A DNA stretch of 64,000 nucleotides from Neotamlana sargassicola (lineage in GTDB: Bacteria; Bacteroidota; Bacteroidia; Flavobacteriales; Flavobacteriaceae), in contig NZ_JAJAPX010000006.1 of the NCBI RefSeq assembly GCF_020523965.1, positions 62,001 through 126,000 of the forward strand. Reading direction: 5' to 3'. Positions 29,808 to 38,253 of this stretch are shown here, piece after piece. Position 1 is the stretch's first letter. Every line of letters starts with the position of its first letter. The notes below the pieces were generated by a model. That model worked only from the letters and a program-made list of their open reading frames with translations, was not told the DNA's origin and made no database searches. The position numbers and the translations under genes are program-made.

Positions 29808-30776
29808 ATGAAATGTTATAAAATTATACTCGGTTTTTTATTTACAATTACAATAGCGTGTGCTCAAAATAATTTAGACTTTGGAGAGAAATTCCCTCTA
29901 GAATTAGGTCAAACCACACCGTACGCAAAAGTATCTGTTGGAAATATTGAAGGTTATTTTTTGGTTGATTTCGGAACCACATCTAGCACCATAGACACAA
30001 ATAATTTTACTAACGGCAAGCCATACGCGAACACTTCAAATAAATACAATAACTTTAATTTTCTTGGTAATTGGGGTACGGTAAGTTTATATCATCAAAA
30101 CCACTCGAACATTGCAGGATTGAGTAATTTTAAGCAAGCAGGTATTATTGGAACCGACTTTTTAACGACTAATATTTATACTTTAGATTACGAAAATAAA
30201 GCTATTTATAAATCATCTGGAATAAATTTTTATTCCAACAAAAGCTTAGTTAAACAAGGTTTTAAAGCCGCATCTAGCGTTGGTTATTATTCAAACGATT
30301 ACAAAAAATTGAATAACGATTGCACTGCAAACATACCAACCATTCCAATAAAAATTGGTTCTATTAGCGCCACAGCTCAAATAGATTCTGGTTACGACGA
30401 TGCAAAATACCGCCATTCCATAAATATTAATCAAGCCTTTTTTAATGCTTTAATTGATGGAGGTATTTATTTAGTTGAAAATCCTTCAGCAAATATAACG
30501 CTAAGCACTTGTGTAAGTTTTTATAGTGAAGCTGTTAAGGCCTATAAATTGCCTAAAGGCGTAAAATTCTCGATTACTTCGGTTGATGGCTCTCCAATAT
30601 TTTTAACCAACGATGTAAATATTTTTTTAAAACAAACACCACCCGAAGCGCAAACTTGCGGAGGTATTGGTACCTGGAAAATTCCTGCTGCACAACTAGG
30701 AGCTTCCTTTTTAATGGATAGTAAAAAGGTGATTTTCGATCCGTTTCAATCGAAAGTTTGGTTTTATACTAAATAA
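29808..30776 (+). CDS. Exported two-lobe aspartic-protease-like protein
   Basis: A signal peptide (first 19 residues, ending ACAQ) precedes two similar halves. The first has FLVDFGTTSS (Asp54) and later GIIGTDFL (112-119); the second has AQIDSGYDD (Asp193) and later LGASFLMD (297-304). A D-x-G-[TS] loop followed about 60-100 residues later by a hydrophobic-hydrophobic-Gly strand is the layout of each lobe in pepsin/retropepsin-fold proteins. Lobe one has Phe in place of the usual Thr/Ser. I do not recognise the family; protease activity is inference. It may also be a non-catalytic lookalike. Confidence 0.6.
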   Translation: MKCYKIILGFLFTITIACAQNNLDFGEKFPLELGQTTPYAKVSVGNIEGYFLVDFGTTSSTIDTNNFTNGKPYANTSNKYNNFNFLGNWGTVSLYHQNHSNIAGLSNFKQAGIIGTDFLTTNIYTLDYENKAIYKSSGINFYSNKSLVKQGFKAASSVGYYSNDYKKLNNDCTANIPTIPIKIGSISATAQIDSGYDDAKYRHSININQAFFNALIDGGIYLVENPSANITLSTCVSFYSEAVKAYKLPKGVKFSITSVDGSPIFLTNDVNIFLKQTPPEAQTCGGIGTWKIPAAQLGASFLMDSKKVIFDPFQSKVWFYTK

Positions 30777-30794
30777 TAATAAATAACATTAATT

Positions 30795-31229
30795 ATGTTT
30801 GGAATAGAAAATTCAAAAGATAGACTTAATCAATTGAAAGAAAATTTTAAATCCTTACAAAAAGATTCCCTTAATATATCTTTGGCTGAAAAAACTTGTT
30901 CGGATGCGTGGCATTTAATTGATTGGGTGTATGAAGAGAAAAAAATAGAAGATTCTTCTCTTACTAAACAAAATTTTCGAATTTTTGTTTATAATAATTG
31001 CAATCAAATGAAAATTCTACATGATCTAGTAAATTCATTCAAACATAAAAAACTTACATCTCCCAAAGTACACATAAAAAAAACAATTACTAAACAAGGT
31101 GATTTTAGTGGTATTTTTTCAAATGATTTTAATATTTCTAGATTAGAAATTTATTACGGAAATCAATCCAAGATTAGCGTAAATGAACTCATTAAAACCA
31201 CCATTGGTTTTTGGGAAAAATTAATCTAG
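30795..31229 (+). CDS. Small hypothetical protein with a HEPN-like D-x2-N-x2-KH motif
   Basis: The 144-residue soluble protein has an N-terminal helical part with AWHLIDWVYEE and then HDLVNSFKHKKL (Asp77, Asn80, Lys83, His84). A predicted-strand C-terminal half follows. I have seen the helical AW-x-L-x-DW ... D-x2-N-x2-KH pattern in uncharacterised bacterial proteins of HEPN-like helical type, but the classical R-x4-6-H motif of HEPN RNases is not clear. It starts 18 bases after the pepsin-like gene. Function unknown. Confidence 0.55.
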   Translation: MFGIENSKDRLNQLKENFKSLQKDSLNISLAEKTCSDAWHLIDWVYEEKKIEDSSLTKQNFRIFVYNNCNQMKILHDLVNSFKHKKLTSPKVHIKKTITKQGDFSGIFSNDFNISRLEIYYGNQSKISVNELIKTTIGFWEKLI

Positions 31230-31831
31230 TGTTTATTAAACGCCTTCACTCCTGCTTCAATTTTAGTTCGTAAATAATTTACACGAGGTACAATGGGACA
31301 AGAATATTTATCGTTATAAGCACAGTACGGATTGTATGCCTTGTTAAAATCGATAGTTAAGTTATCATCTTCAGGAATTCTTAAATCAATGTAACGCCCG
31401 CCGCCATAACTTGTGCTTCCGTTAGTTTCATCTAAAAAGGGTAAAAACAAATAATCTTCAAAACCTTCGCGCTGCATTAATTCTAAACCTTGGTAAACAT
31501 TTAGTTTATAGGGCTTTCCTTTTAATTCAAAATGTAAAACGCCATAAATACGTTCTTTAGTCAACCTGTTTGTTGTAGTTTTCATATTAAACCATTTGCT
31601 ATCTGGAGTGCGCTCTAATTTTGCATTTACAACATAAACAGAATCTACTTTAAAAAAATCTAAACCTTCAAACGTTTTTCTATCTTCCTTTTTTAATGGT
31701 GATGTAGAAGCATCTTTATATTCTGCATTCAATTCCTTTTGAAAATCAGTTTCTCCTTTTAAAAATCGCTTTTTTTGAGCACAACTAGTCAAACAAAAAA
31801 ACGCAGTAAATAATATAATTAATGGTCTCAT
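31226..31831 (-). CDS. DUF1684 lipoprotein
   Basis: I place the start at ATG 31831, which gives a compact lipoprotein signal with lipobox LTSC; ATG 31846 is an alternative and the frame to 31918 is not needed. The C-terminal block YNPYCAYNDKYSCPIVPRVNYL, together with YGGGRYIDL and FNKAYNPYC, is the hallmark of DUF1684. Length 201. Function is not established. It is convergent with the small hypothetical gene (4-base overlap of the ends). Confidence 0.85.
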   Translation of the reverse strand: MRPLIILFTAFFCLTSCAQKKRFLKGETDFQKELNAEYKDASTSPLKKEDRKTFEGLDFFKVDSVYVVNAKLERTPDSKWFNMKTTTNRLTKERIYGVLHFELKGKPYKLNVYQGLELMQREGFEDYLFLPFLDETNGSTSYGGGRYIDLRIPEDDNLTIDFNKAYNPYCAYNDKYSCPIVPRVNYLRTKIEAGVKAFNKH

Positions 31832-32015
31832 ATTAAATTTTTTCATTTCAAAAATACAACTTAAAACTTTTTTACCTAGCTTTGGGGTAATAAAGAAAAC
31901 AAAAATGCAAGTCAACATTTTAATTTGTAAAAAACGTTATACCTCGTTACAACAACAGAGGTTGGGTTATTTATGTATTAAAATGTAATAAAACATTGCA
32001 CAAAACATATTTTTT

Positions 32016-32046
32016 AAGCCCGACCTTTTTAGGTCGGGCTTTTTAT
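32016..32046 (+). terminator. Orphan rho-independent terminator ahead of the MFS gene
   Basis: AAGCCCGACCT (32016-32026) and AGGTCGGGCTT (32031-32041) pair perfectly around TTTT, followed by a T-rich run only on the plus strand. No gene ends here: the left neighbour is on the minus strand and starts at 31831, and the MFS gene starts at 32085. It therefore ends a short plus-strand transcript or acts in the MFS leader. Confidence 0.8.
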
Positions 32047-32084
32047 TTTTTATAAACCAAATTTTATGATTTAAAACTTTACAA

Positions 32085-33320
32085 ATGAAAACTTTATTTA
32101 ACAACTACATAAATACTTTTAAAGGCTTATCGAGAGAAATCTGGTGGCTTGCTTTTATTACTTTAATAAATAGAGCTGGCACCATGGTTATTCCATTCTT
32201 GTCGTTATACTTAAAGGAAGATTTAAACTTTACAGTTGCCGATGTTGGTTGGGTAATGAGCGCCTTTGGTTTAGGTTCGGTTGCGGGCTCTTGGTTAGGT
32301 GGTAAATTAACCGATACTTTAGGCTATTACAAAGTAATGGTAGGGAGCTTATTAAGTACTGGTATTTTATTTATTGCTCTGCAATTTCTTAACACTTTTG
32401 CATCAATATGTTTCGGTATTTTTGTTGTAATGCTCGTAGCCGATACGTTTAGGCCAGCTATGTTTGTGGCACTAAATGCTTACAGTAAACCAGAAAACAA
32501 AATACGTTCGTTAACTTTAATTCGATTAGCTATAAATTTAGGTTTTTCGGCAGGTCCTGCTCTTGGAGGCTTAATAATTACAGGTTTAGGTTATGGCGGA
32601 TTATTTTGGGTTGACGGCATTACGTGTATTGCAGCAACCTTAGTATTAATAAATGTATTACACCCTAAAAAAGCGAAAGTTTTAGATGAAGTTAAAACCG
32701 AAAACCCGGTATCTGCTTATTCAGATAAAGCATTTCTTGTATTTTTAGTAGCCATGATGTTGTTTGGCATTGTATTTCTTCAATATTTTTCAACAATAAC
32801 AATATATTACAAAGATGTACATGTTTTAAGCGAATTTGAAATCGGTATTATTTTAGGTCTTAACGGATTTCTTATTTTTGTATTTGAAATGCCTTTAATT
32901 AAGTGGCTAGAAAACTCAAAATACAGCAAACTTAGTCTTATGTTTTTTGGTGCCATTTTAACAGGTTTAAGCTTGTTAATTTTAAACTTAACAACTTGGT
33001 CTGGCGTTTTAGTTATAGGTATGTTATTAATGACTTTTGGCGAAATGATAGCCTTTCCTTTTTCTAACGCATTTGCTGTAGATCGTGCAAAAAAAGGTAA
33101 TCAAGGTGAATACATGGCTTTATATTCCATTTCGTTTTCTGTGGCTCATATTTTTGGGCATAATGCTGGGTTACAACTTGCAGGAACCGTTGGTTACAAT
33201 ACAACTTGGTATATTATAACAGCTATTGCAGCTATTTGTGCTATTATTTTATTTAGCCTAAATGAAAAATTAAAAACTAATAAAAAAAGAAAAGCTTGGA
33301 AAATAAAAAAGATATCATAA
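32085..33320 (+). CDS. Major facilitator superfamily transporter
   Basis: The 411-residue protein has 12 predicted membrane helices. The loop 2-3 signature reads GSWLGGKLTDTLGYYKVM, an MFS motif A variant. RPAMFVALN and GYGGLFWVDGIT follow in the N-half. It resembles drug/proton antiporters of the Bcr/MdtH type in Bacteroidota; substrate is unknown. Its end overlaps the start of the YpdA-like gene by 25 bases. The leader contains an orphan terminator. Confidence 0.85.
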   Translation: MKTLFNNYINTFKGLSREIWWLAFITLINRAGTMVIPFLSLYLKEDLNFTVADVGWVMSAFGLGSVAGSWLGGKLTDTLGYYKVMVGSLLSTGILFIALQFLNTFASICFGIFVVMLVADTFRPAMFVALNAYSKPENKIRSLTLIRLAINLGFSAGPALGGLIITGLGYGGLFWVDGITCIAATLVLINVLHPKKAKVLDEVKTENPVSAYSDKAFLVFLVAMMLFGIVFLQYFSTITIYYKDVHVLSEFEIGIILGLNGFLIFVFEMPLIKWLENSKYSKLSLMFFGAILTGLSLLILNLTTWSGVLVIGMLLMTFGEMIAFPFSNAFAVDRAKKGNQGEYMALYSISFSVAHIFGHNAGLQLAGTVGYNTTWYIITAIAAICAIILFSLNEKLKTNKKRKAWKIKKIS

Positions 33321-34264
33321 TTGTTGGCGGAGGACCAATTGGAATTGCTTGTGCTTTAGAGTGCAAAAAAAGAGGTTGGAGTTATTTAATAATTGAAAAA
33401 GGAGCGTTAACAAACTCTTTATTTAATTACCCTAAAAATATGACCTTCTTTTCTACTTCAGAAAAATTAGAAATTGATGATATTCCATTTATAAGCAATA
33501 ACCCAAAGCCTAACAGAGATGAAGCTTTAGAGTATTACCGCCGTGTTGTAACATCAAATAAATTAAATATCAATTTATATGAAAACGTTAAAACTATTAA
33601 TAAAAACAATAATGAATTTACTGTAACAACAGATAAAGCAAATTACATTAGTAAACGGGTAATTATATCAACTGGTTTTTATGATATTCCGAAACTATTA
33701 AATATTCCTGGTGAAGATTTACCAAAAGTTACACATTATTACAAAGAAGCTCACAACTACGCCTTACAAAATGTGGTTGTAGTTGGTGCAAGTAATTCAG
33801 CTGTTGATGCCGCTTTAGAAATTTATAGAAAAGGTGGTAATGTAACTATGGTAGTTCGTGGGGAAGCCATTGGTGAACGCGTTAAATATTGGGTGCGACC
33901 GGATATTTTAAACCGTATAAAAGAAGGCAGTATTACAACATATTTTAATTCTGAACTCTCTGAAATTACAGAAAATACGGTAACCATTGAAACGCCAGAA
34001 AAACAAATTACTTTAAATAACGATTATGTAATTGCTTTAACCGGTTATTTGCCAGACTTTAATTTATTAAAGAATAATGGCGTAACACTTTCTGAAGAAA
34101 AAAGAATACCTAACTACAATCCAGAAACTATGGAAACCAATATAGCAGGTATGTATTTAGCCGGTGTAATTTGTGGTGGCGAAGAAACCCATAAATGGTT
34201 TATTGAAAACTCTAGAATTCATGCTAAATTAATAGCAAAACATATAGAAAGTACAAATACTTAA
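33296..34264 (+). CDS. YpdA-type FAD-dependent thiol-disulfide reductase
   Basis: The 322-residue flavoprotein has the FAD-binding GGGPIGIACALE, a second Rossmann motif VVGASNSAVDAALE for NADPH, and the C-terminal block IAGMYLAGVICGGEETHKWFIENSRIH that is specific to YpdA. In Firmicutes YpdA reduces bacillithiol disulfide; homologs occur in many Bacteroidota. The only reasonable start is TTG at 33296, because ATG codons occur only after the FAD loop. It overlaps the MFS gene by 25 bases. Confidence 0.88.
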   Translation: MENKKDIIIVGGGPIGIACALECKKRGWSYLIIEKGALTNSLFNYPKNMTFFSTSEKLEIDDIPFISNNPKPNRDEALEYYRRVVTSNKLNINLYENVKTINKNNNEFTVTTDKANYISKRVIISTGFYDIPKLLNIPGEDLPKVTHYYKEAHNYALQNVVVVGASNSAVDAALEIYRKGGNVTMVVRGEAIGERVKYWVRPDILNRIKEGSITTYFNSELSEITENTVTIETPEKQITLNNDYVIALTGYLPDFNLLKNNGVTLSEEKRIPNYNPETMETNIAGMYLAGVICGGEETHKWFIENSRIHAKLIAKHIESTNT

Positions 34265-34304
34265 ACAGGGTATTTTAAAGCTAAAAATATAATTTTTTAA
34301 CAAA

Positions 34305-34338
34305 GAAAGTTATCCCTTTACTTCAAAGGAATAACTTC
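34305..34338. terminator. Shared terminator between ypdA-like and lrp-like genes
   Basis: GAAAGTTATCCCTTT and AAAGGAATAACTTC pair with one bulge around a 5-base loop. The right side runs into TTTTTG. The convergent Lrp gene's last codons lie in the right arm. Confidence 0.6.
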
Positions 34339-34761
34339 TTTTTGTTTTACTACTCTAGATAAAACAATTTGAGTTTTAGATTCGCCGTAGGTTATTAACT
34401 GGTCTATAAAATTCTCTAAATGTTTATTGTTTTTTAAAACCACCTCCATTACAATATTTTCATCACCTGTAATTCGGTAACAGTTTATTACTTCGTCGTA
34501 GGTTTTTACCTTTTCTAAGAATGGCTTTAATTTACCCATAAAGGCACGAAGTGTAATTATAGCTTTTAATTGGTAACCCATTTCAAATGGCGAAACAATA
34601 GTTTTATACCCTTCAATTATACCTAAATCTTCCATCTTTTTTATGCGTTCTGAAACTGCTGGAGAACTTATACCTACTCGCCTACCTATTTCGGCATTCG
34701 ATAAACGTGCATTTTCCTGTAAACACTTCAAAATCTTACTATTAAGAGAATCTAATTTCAT
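34318..34761 (-). CDS. Lrp/AsnC-family transcriptional regulator
   Basis: The 147-residue regulator has an N-terminal winged helix (LNSKILKCLQENARLSNAEIGRRVGISSPAVSERIKKME) and a C-terminal RAM domain for amino-acid sensing (ITLRAFMGKLKPFLEK ... CYRITGDENIVMEVV). Family members respond to amino acids. CAAATATA at 34800-34807 (TATATTTG on the minus strand) could be its -7 box. Targets cannot be named from the window. Confidence 0.92.
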   Translation of the reverse strand: MKLDSLNSKILKCLQENARLSNAEIGRRVGISSPAVSERIKKMEDLGIIEGYKTIVSPFEMGYQLKAIITLRAFMGKLKPFLEKVKTYDEVINCYRITGDENIVMEVVLKNNKHLENFIDQLITYGESKTQIVLSRVVKQKEVIPLK

Positions 34762-34884
34762 TTTACATAAAAATTAACTTAAAAACTTAAAAATTAAATC
34801 AAATATATCAATTTACTTTAAAATCTAAAGAAGAATATAAATTTATGTGAGTAATTTTGATGTGATTGCTAAGAAAAACAACAT

Positions 34885-35280
34885 ATGTCTACTAATACCC
34901 CATTAAATCTATCGGAATTACCGGTTTACAGAAAAGCTCAAGAGATTTTTACTATATCTCAAAACATATCTGCATACTTAAACCATGATTTATCTGGTTT
35001 AAATCCAGATGGTACAGAAGACAATAATATTTATTTTTCTGGAGATATCGTACAACAATCAAATTCTTTAGCTCCAGAAATTGCTAATGCCCAATTGGAA
35101 CGTTGTTCGCTTAAAAAACGTAAGCACATTGCGTCTTTAAAACGTTTAACTAACAGACTTTATAAAAACTCTTATAGACTTGAACGCTCGAACAGTAATG
35201 GAAAAGATTTTTTACCTATTTTAAGAAGCGAATTAAAAAAGTTTAAAAAGTTACAGCGTAACTGGATGATGACGCTTTAG
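34885..35280 (+). CDS. Hypothetical helical protein, four-helix-bundle type
   Basis: The 131-residue protein is predicted to be all helical, with ELPVYRKAQEIFTISQNIS near the start and a basic C-terminal part (LKKRKHIASLKRLTNRLYK). The N-terminus resembles the S23/IVS-type four-helix-bundle family (...YRKAxEIxxxS...), which is the best guess. It lies divergent from the lrp gene and its end overlaps the sigma factor gene by 4 bases. Function unknown. Confidence 0.65.
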   Translation: MSTNTPLNLSELPVYRKAQEIFTISQNISAYLNHDLSGLNPDGTEDNNIYFSGDIVQQSNSLAPEIANAQLERCSLKKRKHIASLKRLTNRLYKNSYRLERSNSNGKDFLPILRSELKKFKKLQRNWMMTL

Positions 35281-35816
35281 TGGCAAATTTTGCAATCTTC
35301 TTTTTCTTTAAGTTCGCCAACCAAATAGCCCGCTTCATTTAATGTATAACCACAGCAGTACATAAACCCTTCGGCTATTTTAGTTCTGCCACGTTGTATT
35401 TGAGATTTTACAGTAGATAACGGCAACTTTAAACGCTCCGCCACCTCACGTTGTTTTAAACCCATTATATCTGCTAAAAAAATGGGGTTTCTATATTTTT
35501 GTGGCAAATTAACAAGTATACCTCGCAAGCAATCTTTTTCAGAATGTTTATAAATTTCTGGTTCTACCTCGGCTTCAATTTCATTTGTATTCACTTTAAT
35601 ATTACTAGTTTTAAAATAATCTAAAACAGTATATCGAGCTACAGAAAATAACCACGCTTTAAGTTTACTATCATCTTTTAAGGTATGTATTTTTGTATGT
35701 ACTTTTATAAAGGTGTCTTGCAGTAAATCATCCGCAATATCGTTTTGCTTTACTTTATCTTTTATAAAACGTTTTATATCTTTTGAGTATGTTTCCCAAA
35801 TTTTCTTTGTTGTCAT
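35277..35816 (-). CDS. SigZ-type ECF sigma factor with Cys-rich tail
   Basis: The 179-residue protein has sigma region 2 (DIADDLLQDTFIKVHTKIH, then LKAWLFSVARYTVLDYFK) and region 4 (LPQKYRNPIFLADIMGLKQREVAERL, LSTVKSQIQRGR). After region 4 comes a tail with Cys154-Cys155 and a terminal CKICH (Cys175, Cys178, His179). This SigZ-like tail could bind a metal or sense redox. The metallothionein-like gene lies 54 bases upstream on the same strand. No anti-sigma gene is adjacent. Confidence 0.88.
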   Translation of the reverse strand: MTTKKIWETYSKDIKRFIKDKVKQNDIADDLLQDTFIKVHTKIHTLKDDSKLKAWLFSVARYTVLDYFKTSNIKVNTNEIEAEVEPEIYKHSEKDCLRGILVNLPQKYRNPIFLADIMGLKQREVAERLKLPLSTVKSQIQRGRTKIAEGFMYCCGYTLNEAGYLVGELKEKEDCKICH

Positions 35817-35832
35817 ATCTTAATTTATAAAA

Positions 35833-35864
35833 ATCAGCTTAAATTTCAAAAAATTCAAGCTGAT
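35833..35864 (-). terminator. Hairpin between metallothionein-like gene and sigma factor gene
   Basis: ATCAGCTT (35833-35840) pairs with AAGCTGAT (35857-35864), extended by a further AATTT/AAATT step. On the minus strand it is followed by five T. It could end most transcripts after the small gene, letting only part read into the sigma gene. Confidence 0.6.
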
Positions 35865-35870
35865 AGTTAG

Positions 35871-35975
35871 TTAACAATTGCAGTTTTTACAATTACAGTT
35901 CTCGCATTGGCAATCGTTACATTTTCCTTTACTACATGGCTCGCAATTACAAGCGCAATTTTCTCTATTTTTCAT
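35871..35975 (-). CDS. Metallothionein-like 34-residue Cys-rich protein
   Basis: An ATG at 35975 opens a 35-codon frame ending in TAA at 35871. Eleven of the 34 residues are cysteine (positions 7, 9, 11, 14, 19, 22, 24, 27, 29, 32, 34), arranged in CxC and CxxC clusters with Asn, Lys, Asp and Glu between and hardly any hydrophobic residue. That is the composition of metallothioneins, which bind Zn, Cu or Cd by thiolate clusters. It sits just upstream of the SigZ-type gene, on the same strand. It is too small for length-limited gene finders. No close named family is recognised, so function is inferred from composition. Confidence 0.75.
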   Translation of the reverse strand: MKNRENCACNCEPCSKGKCNDCQCENCNCKNCNC

Positions 35976-36098
35976 AATGATAAATTTTATTGTTCATTTA
36001 ATAGACGATTATTTTGTAAAAAAGATGCAAAAATTATTCACGATTTATGTATTAATCATAAAAAATAAAAAAATTAACAATTTTAATACTATTTAAAT

Positions 36099-36106
36099 TA
36101 ATTTTG
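36099..36106 (+). promoter_or_regulatory. Probable purU -7 box
   Basis: TAATTTTG matches TAnnTTTG exactly and lies 21 bases before the purU ATG. No TTG is seen at the -33 position. Confidence 0.4.
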
Positions 36107-36127
36107 AATGCATTAAACAAAGAATAA

Positions 36128-36982
36128 ATGAACAAAATAACCATATTAATACATTGCCAAGATCAACCAAATATTATAGCTTCTGTAACTAATTTTATAG
36201 TTAAAAAAAATGGAAACATTGTATATATAGATCAGCACGTAGATCGTGAACAGAACATATTCTTTATGCGATTAGAAAGTGAATTTTCTGAAAATAATTT
36301 TTCTACTGATGACTTTAAAACTTGTTTTAAAGAAGATTTAGCCGATAAATTTATGATGAAATGGCGCATTTATTCATCTGAAGCAAAACCTAAAATGGCA
36401 CTATTTGTTTCAAAATACGATCATTGTTTATACGATTTACTTGCTAGATATAATTCTGGAGAACTAAACCTTGAGATTCCTTTTATAATTAGTAATCATA
36501 ATGATTTAAAACATATAGCCGATAATTTTAAAATTCCGTTTTATCACATTCCTGTAACTAAAGCTACAAAAGCCGATGCTGAAAACAAACAATTAGAGCT
36601 TTTAAAAAAACATAATATAGACTTTATTGTTCTTGCGCGGTATATGCAAATTGTTTCTAGTAAATTAATAGATGTTTATACTAATAAAATAATAAACATT
36701 CACCATTCATTTTTACCTGCTTTTGTTGGCGCAAAACCGTATCACTCTGCATATGTTCGTGGAGTTAAAATTATTGGAGCAACAAGCCATTATGTTACCG
36801 AAGAACTGGATGCAGGACCTATAATTGAACAAGATGTAACTAGAGTAACACATACACACTCAATTAACGACCTTATAACCAAAGGACGAGATTTAGAAAA
36901 AATTGTTCTTGCGAATGCTGTAAAATTACATGCAAACAGAAAAGTTATGGTTTACAACAATAAGACTATTATTTTCACATAA
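36128..36982 (+). CDS. purU: Formyltetrahydrofolate deformylase
   Basis: PurU splits 10-formyltetrahydrofolate to formate for purine synthesis and one-carbon balance. The 284-residue protein has an N-terminal ACT domain (ILIHCQDQPNIIASVTNFI) and the C-terminal formyltransferase-like domain with NIHHSFLPAFVGAKPY, in which the catalytic Asn-His pair sits, and GATSHYVTEELDAGPII with the catalytic Asp. Single gene; both neighbours are unrelated. Confidence 0.94.
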   Translation: MNKITILIHCQDQPNIIASVTNFIVKKNGNIVYIDQHVDREQNIFFMRLESEFSENNFSTDDFKTCFKEDLADKFMMKWRIYSSEAKPKMALFVSKYDHCLYDLLARYNSGELNLEIPFIISNHNDLKHIADNFKIPFYHIPVTKATKADAENKQLELLKKHNIDFIVLARYMQIVSSKLIDVYTNKIINIHHSFLPAFVGAKPYHSAYVRGVKIIGATSHYVTEELDAGPIIEQDVTRVTHTHSINDLITKGRDLEKIVLANAVKLHANRKVMVYNNKTIIFT

Positions 36983-37136
36983 TTATTAAGTAATAACTTA
37001 CATTTGGTTACACATTAGTAAAGCCCACTTAACATTTTTTTAAGAAATTTTAATTAATTTTAGTGACCCTTTATTTTTTTTCGTGTCATAAACATGAAAG
37101 AATTAAAAACCGTTATAAATAACTAAAATTAAAACA

Positions 37137-38234
37137 ATGAAAAAACAATTATCGATTGGGCTAATGTTACTATTAGGTGTAGGATTTGCAAATTCTCAAA
37201 ATTTACCTGCCAATCCAGATCCAGGAAAATGTTACGTAAAATGTATCACTAAGGATGAGTTTAAAGATGTAGAAGAAACTATTGAAGTGTACCCTGCTTA
37301 CACAAAATTAACTGTTGTTCCTGCTACTTACAAAACCGTAGAAGAACGTGTTTTAGTAAAAGAAGCAACTAAAAAGTTTGTTTACGTTCCTGCAACTTAC
37401 GAAACTATTGAAGTACCTTACGTAAAAAAAGAAGGAAGAAATAACTTAGAAGTTATTCCTGCTACTTTTGGTTCTGATTCAAGAACTTTTGAAGTTTATC
37501 CAGCTACTTCTGGTTGGGAATACAAAGAAACAGCTTGTGATTCTCCAAATAAAGAAGATTGTGTTGTGGCATGTTTTGTTGAATACCCTTCACAATCAAA
37601 AGACGTTAGCTTTACTACTTTAGCAAGCGATGCTAGCACTAGAAGCATTCCTGTTTCTGAGGCAAGCGCAACCTACAAGAAAAGAGTTATAAAAACTCCT
37701 GCAAGAATGGATGAAATTGCTATTCCTGCTGAATATGCAACAATTACAAAGCAAGTGTTAGATACTCCTGCAACTACTAAAAGCGTAACTGTACCGTCTA
37801 AAACTCAAACGGTAACTAAAACAGTTTTAGCTAAAAAAGGTGGTATTACTACTTGGGAAGAAGTTGACTGTGGATTGTTAAGCGCTAACGTTTTACCAAT
37901 TTTTTACGAATTAGGTAGTGCAAGAATTACTCCTGCTTCTAAAAAAATAATTGATGATACTTTATTACCATTATTAAATAGCAAGCCTGTAAACATTGAG
38001 TTAATGTCGCATACAGATTCTAGAGGTAACGACGACTTTAACATGTCTTTATCGCAACAACGTGCTAACTCGGTAGTAAACTATTTAGTTTCTAAAGGTA
38101 TTTCAAGAAGCCGTTTAACTGCTAAAGGTTATGGTGAAACTCGTTTAGTAAACCGTTGTTCTAATGGCGTTGATTGTTCTGAATCTGATCACCAAAAGAA
38201 CAGAAGAACTGAGTTTAGAGTTTTAAACAACTAA
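37137..38234 (+). CDS. OmpA-family protein with repeated PAT segments
   Basis: The signal peptide (1-20) is followed by about 220 residues with a recurring V-x-P-A-T-Y-x-T-V/I motif: PAT at residues 62, 85, 108, 122 and 211, plus PAR/PAE variants between. The C-terminal OmpA domain (about 255-365) has SHTDSRG (Asp294) and NRRTEFRV (Arg357), which bind peptidoglycan. It anchors an outer-membrane or surface structure to the wall. A shared terminator follows. The repeat region is not a known family to me. Confidence 0.85.
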   Translation: MKKQLSIGLMLLLGVGFANSQNLPANPDPGKCYVKCITKDEFKDVEETIEVYPAYTKLTVVPATYKTVEERVLVKEATKKFVYVPATYETIEVPYVKKEGRNNLEVIPATFGSDSRTFEVYPATSGWEYKETACDSPNKEDCVVACFVEYPSQSKDVSFTTLASDASTRSIPVSEASATYKKRVIKTPARMDEIAIPAEYATITKQVLDTPATTKSVTVPSKTQTVTKTVLAKKGGITTWEEVDCGLLSANVLPIFYELGSARITPASKKIIDDTLLPLLNSKPVNIELMSHTDSRGNDDFNMSLSQQRANSVVNYLVSKGISRSRLTAKGYGETRLVNRCSNGVDCSESDHQKNRRTEFRVLNN

Positions 38235-38253
38235 TAATAACTCATTATATAAC

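Noticed and set aside
35878-36096. Plus-strand open frame of 72 codons
   Set aside because: It begins at TTG, and is the complement of the Cys-rich minus-strand frame; its His/Leu/Gln-rich product looks like an antisense artefact.
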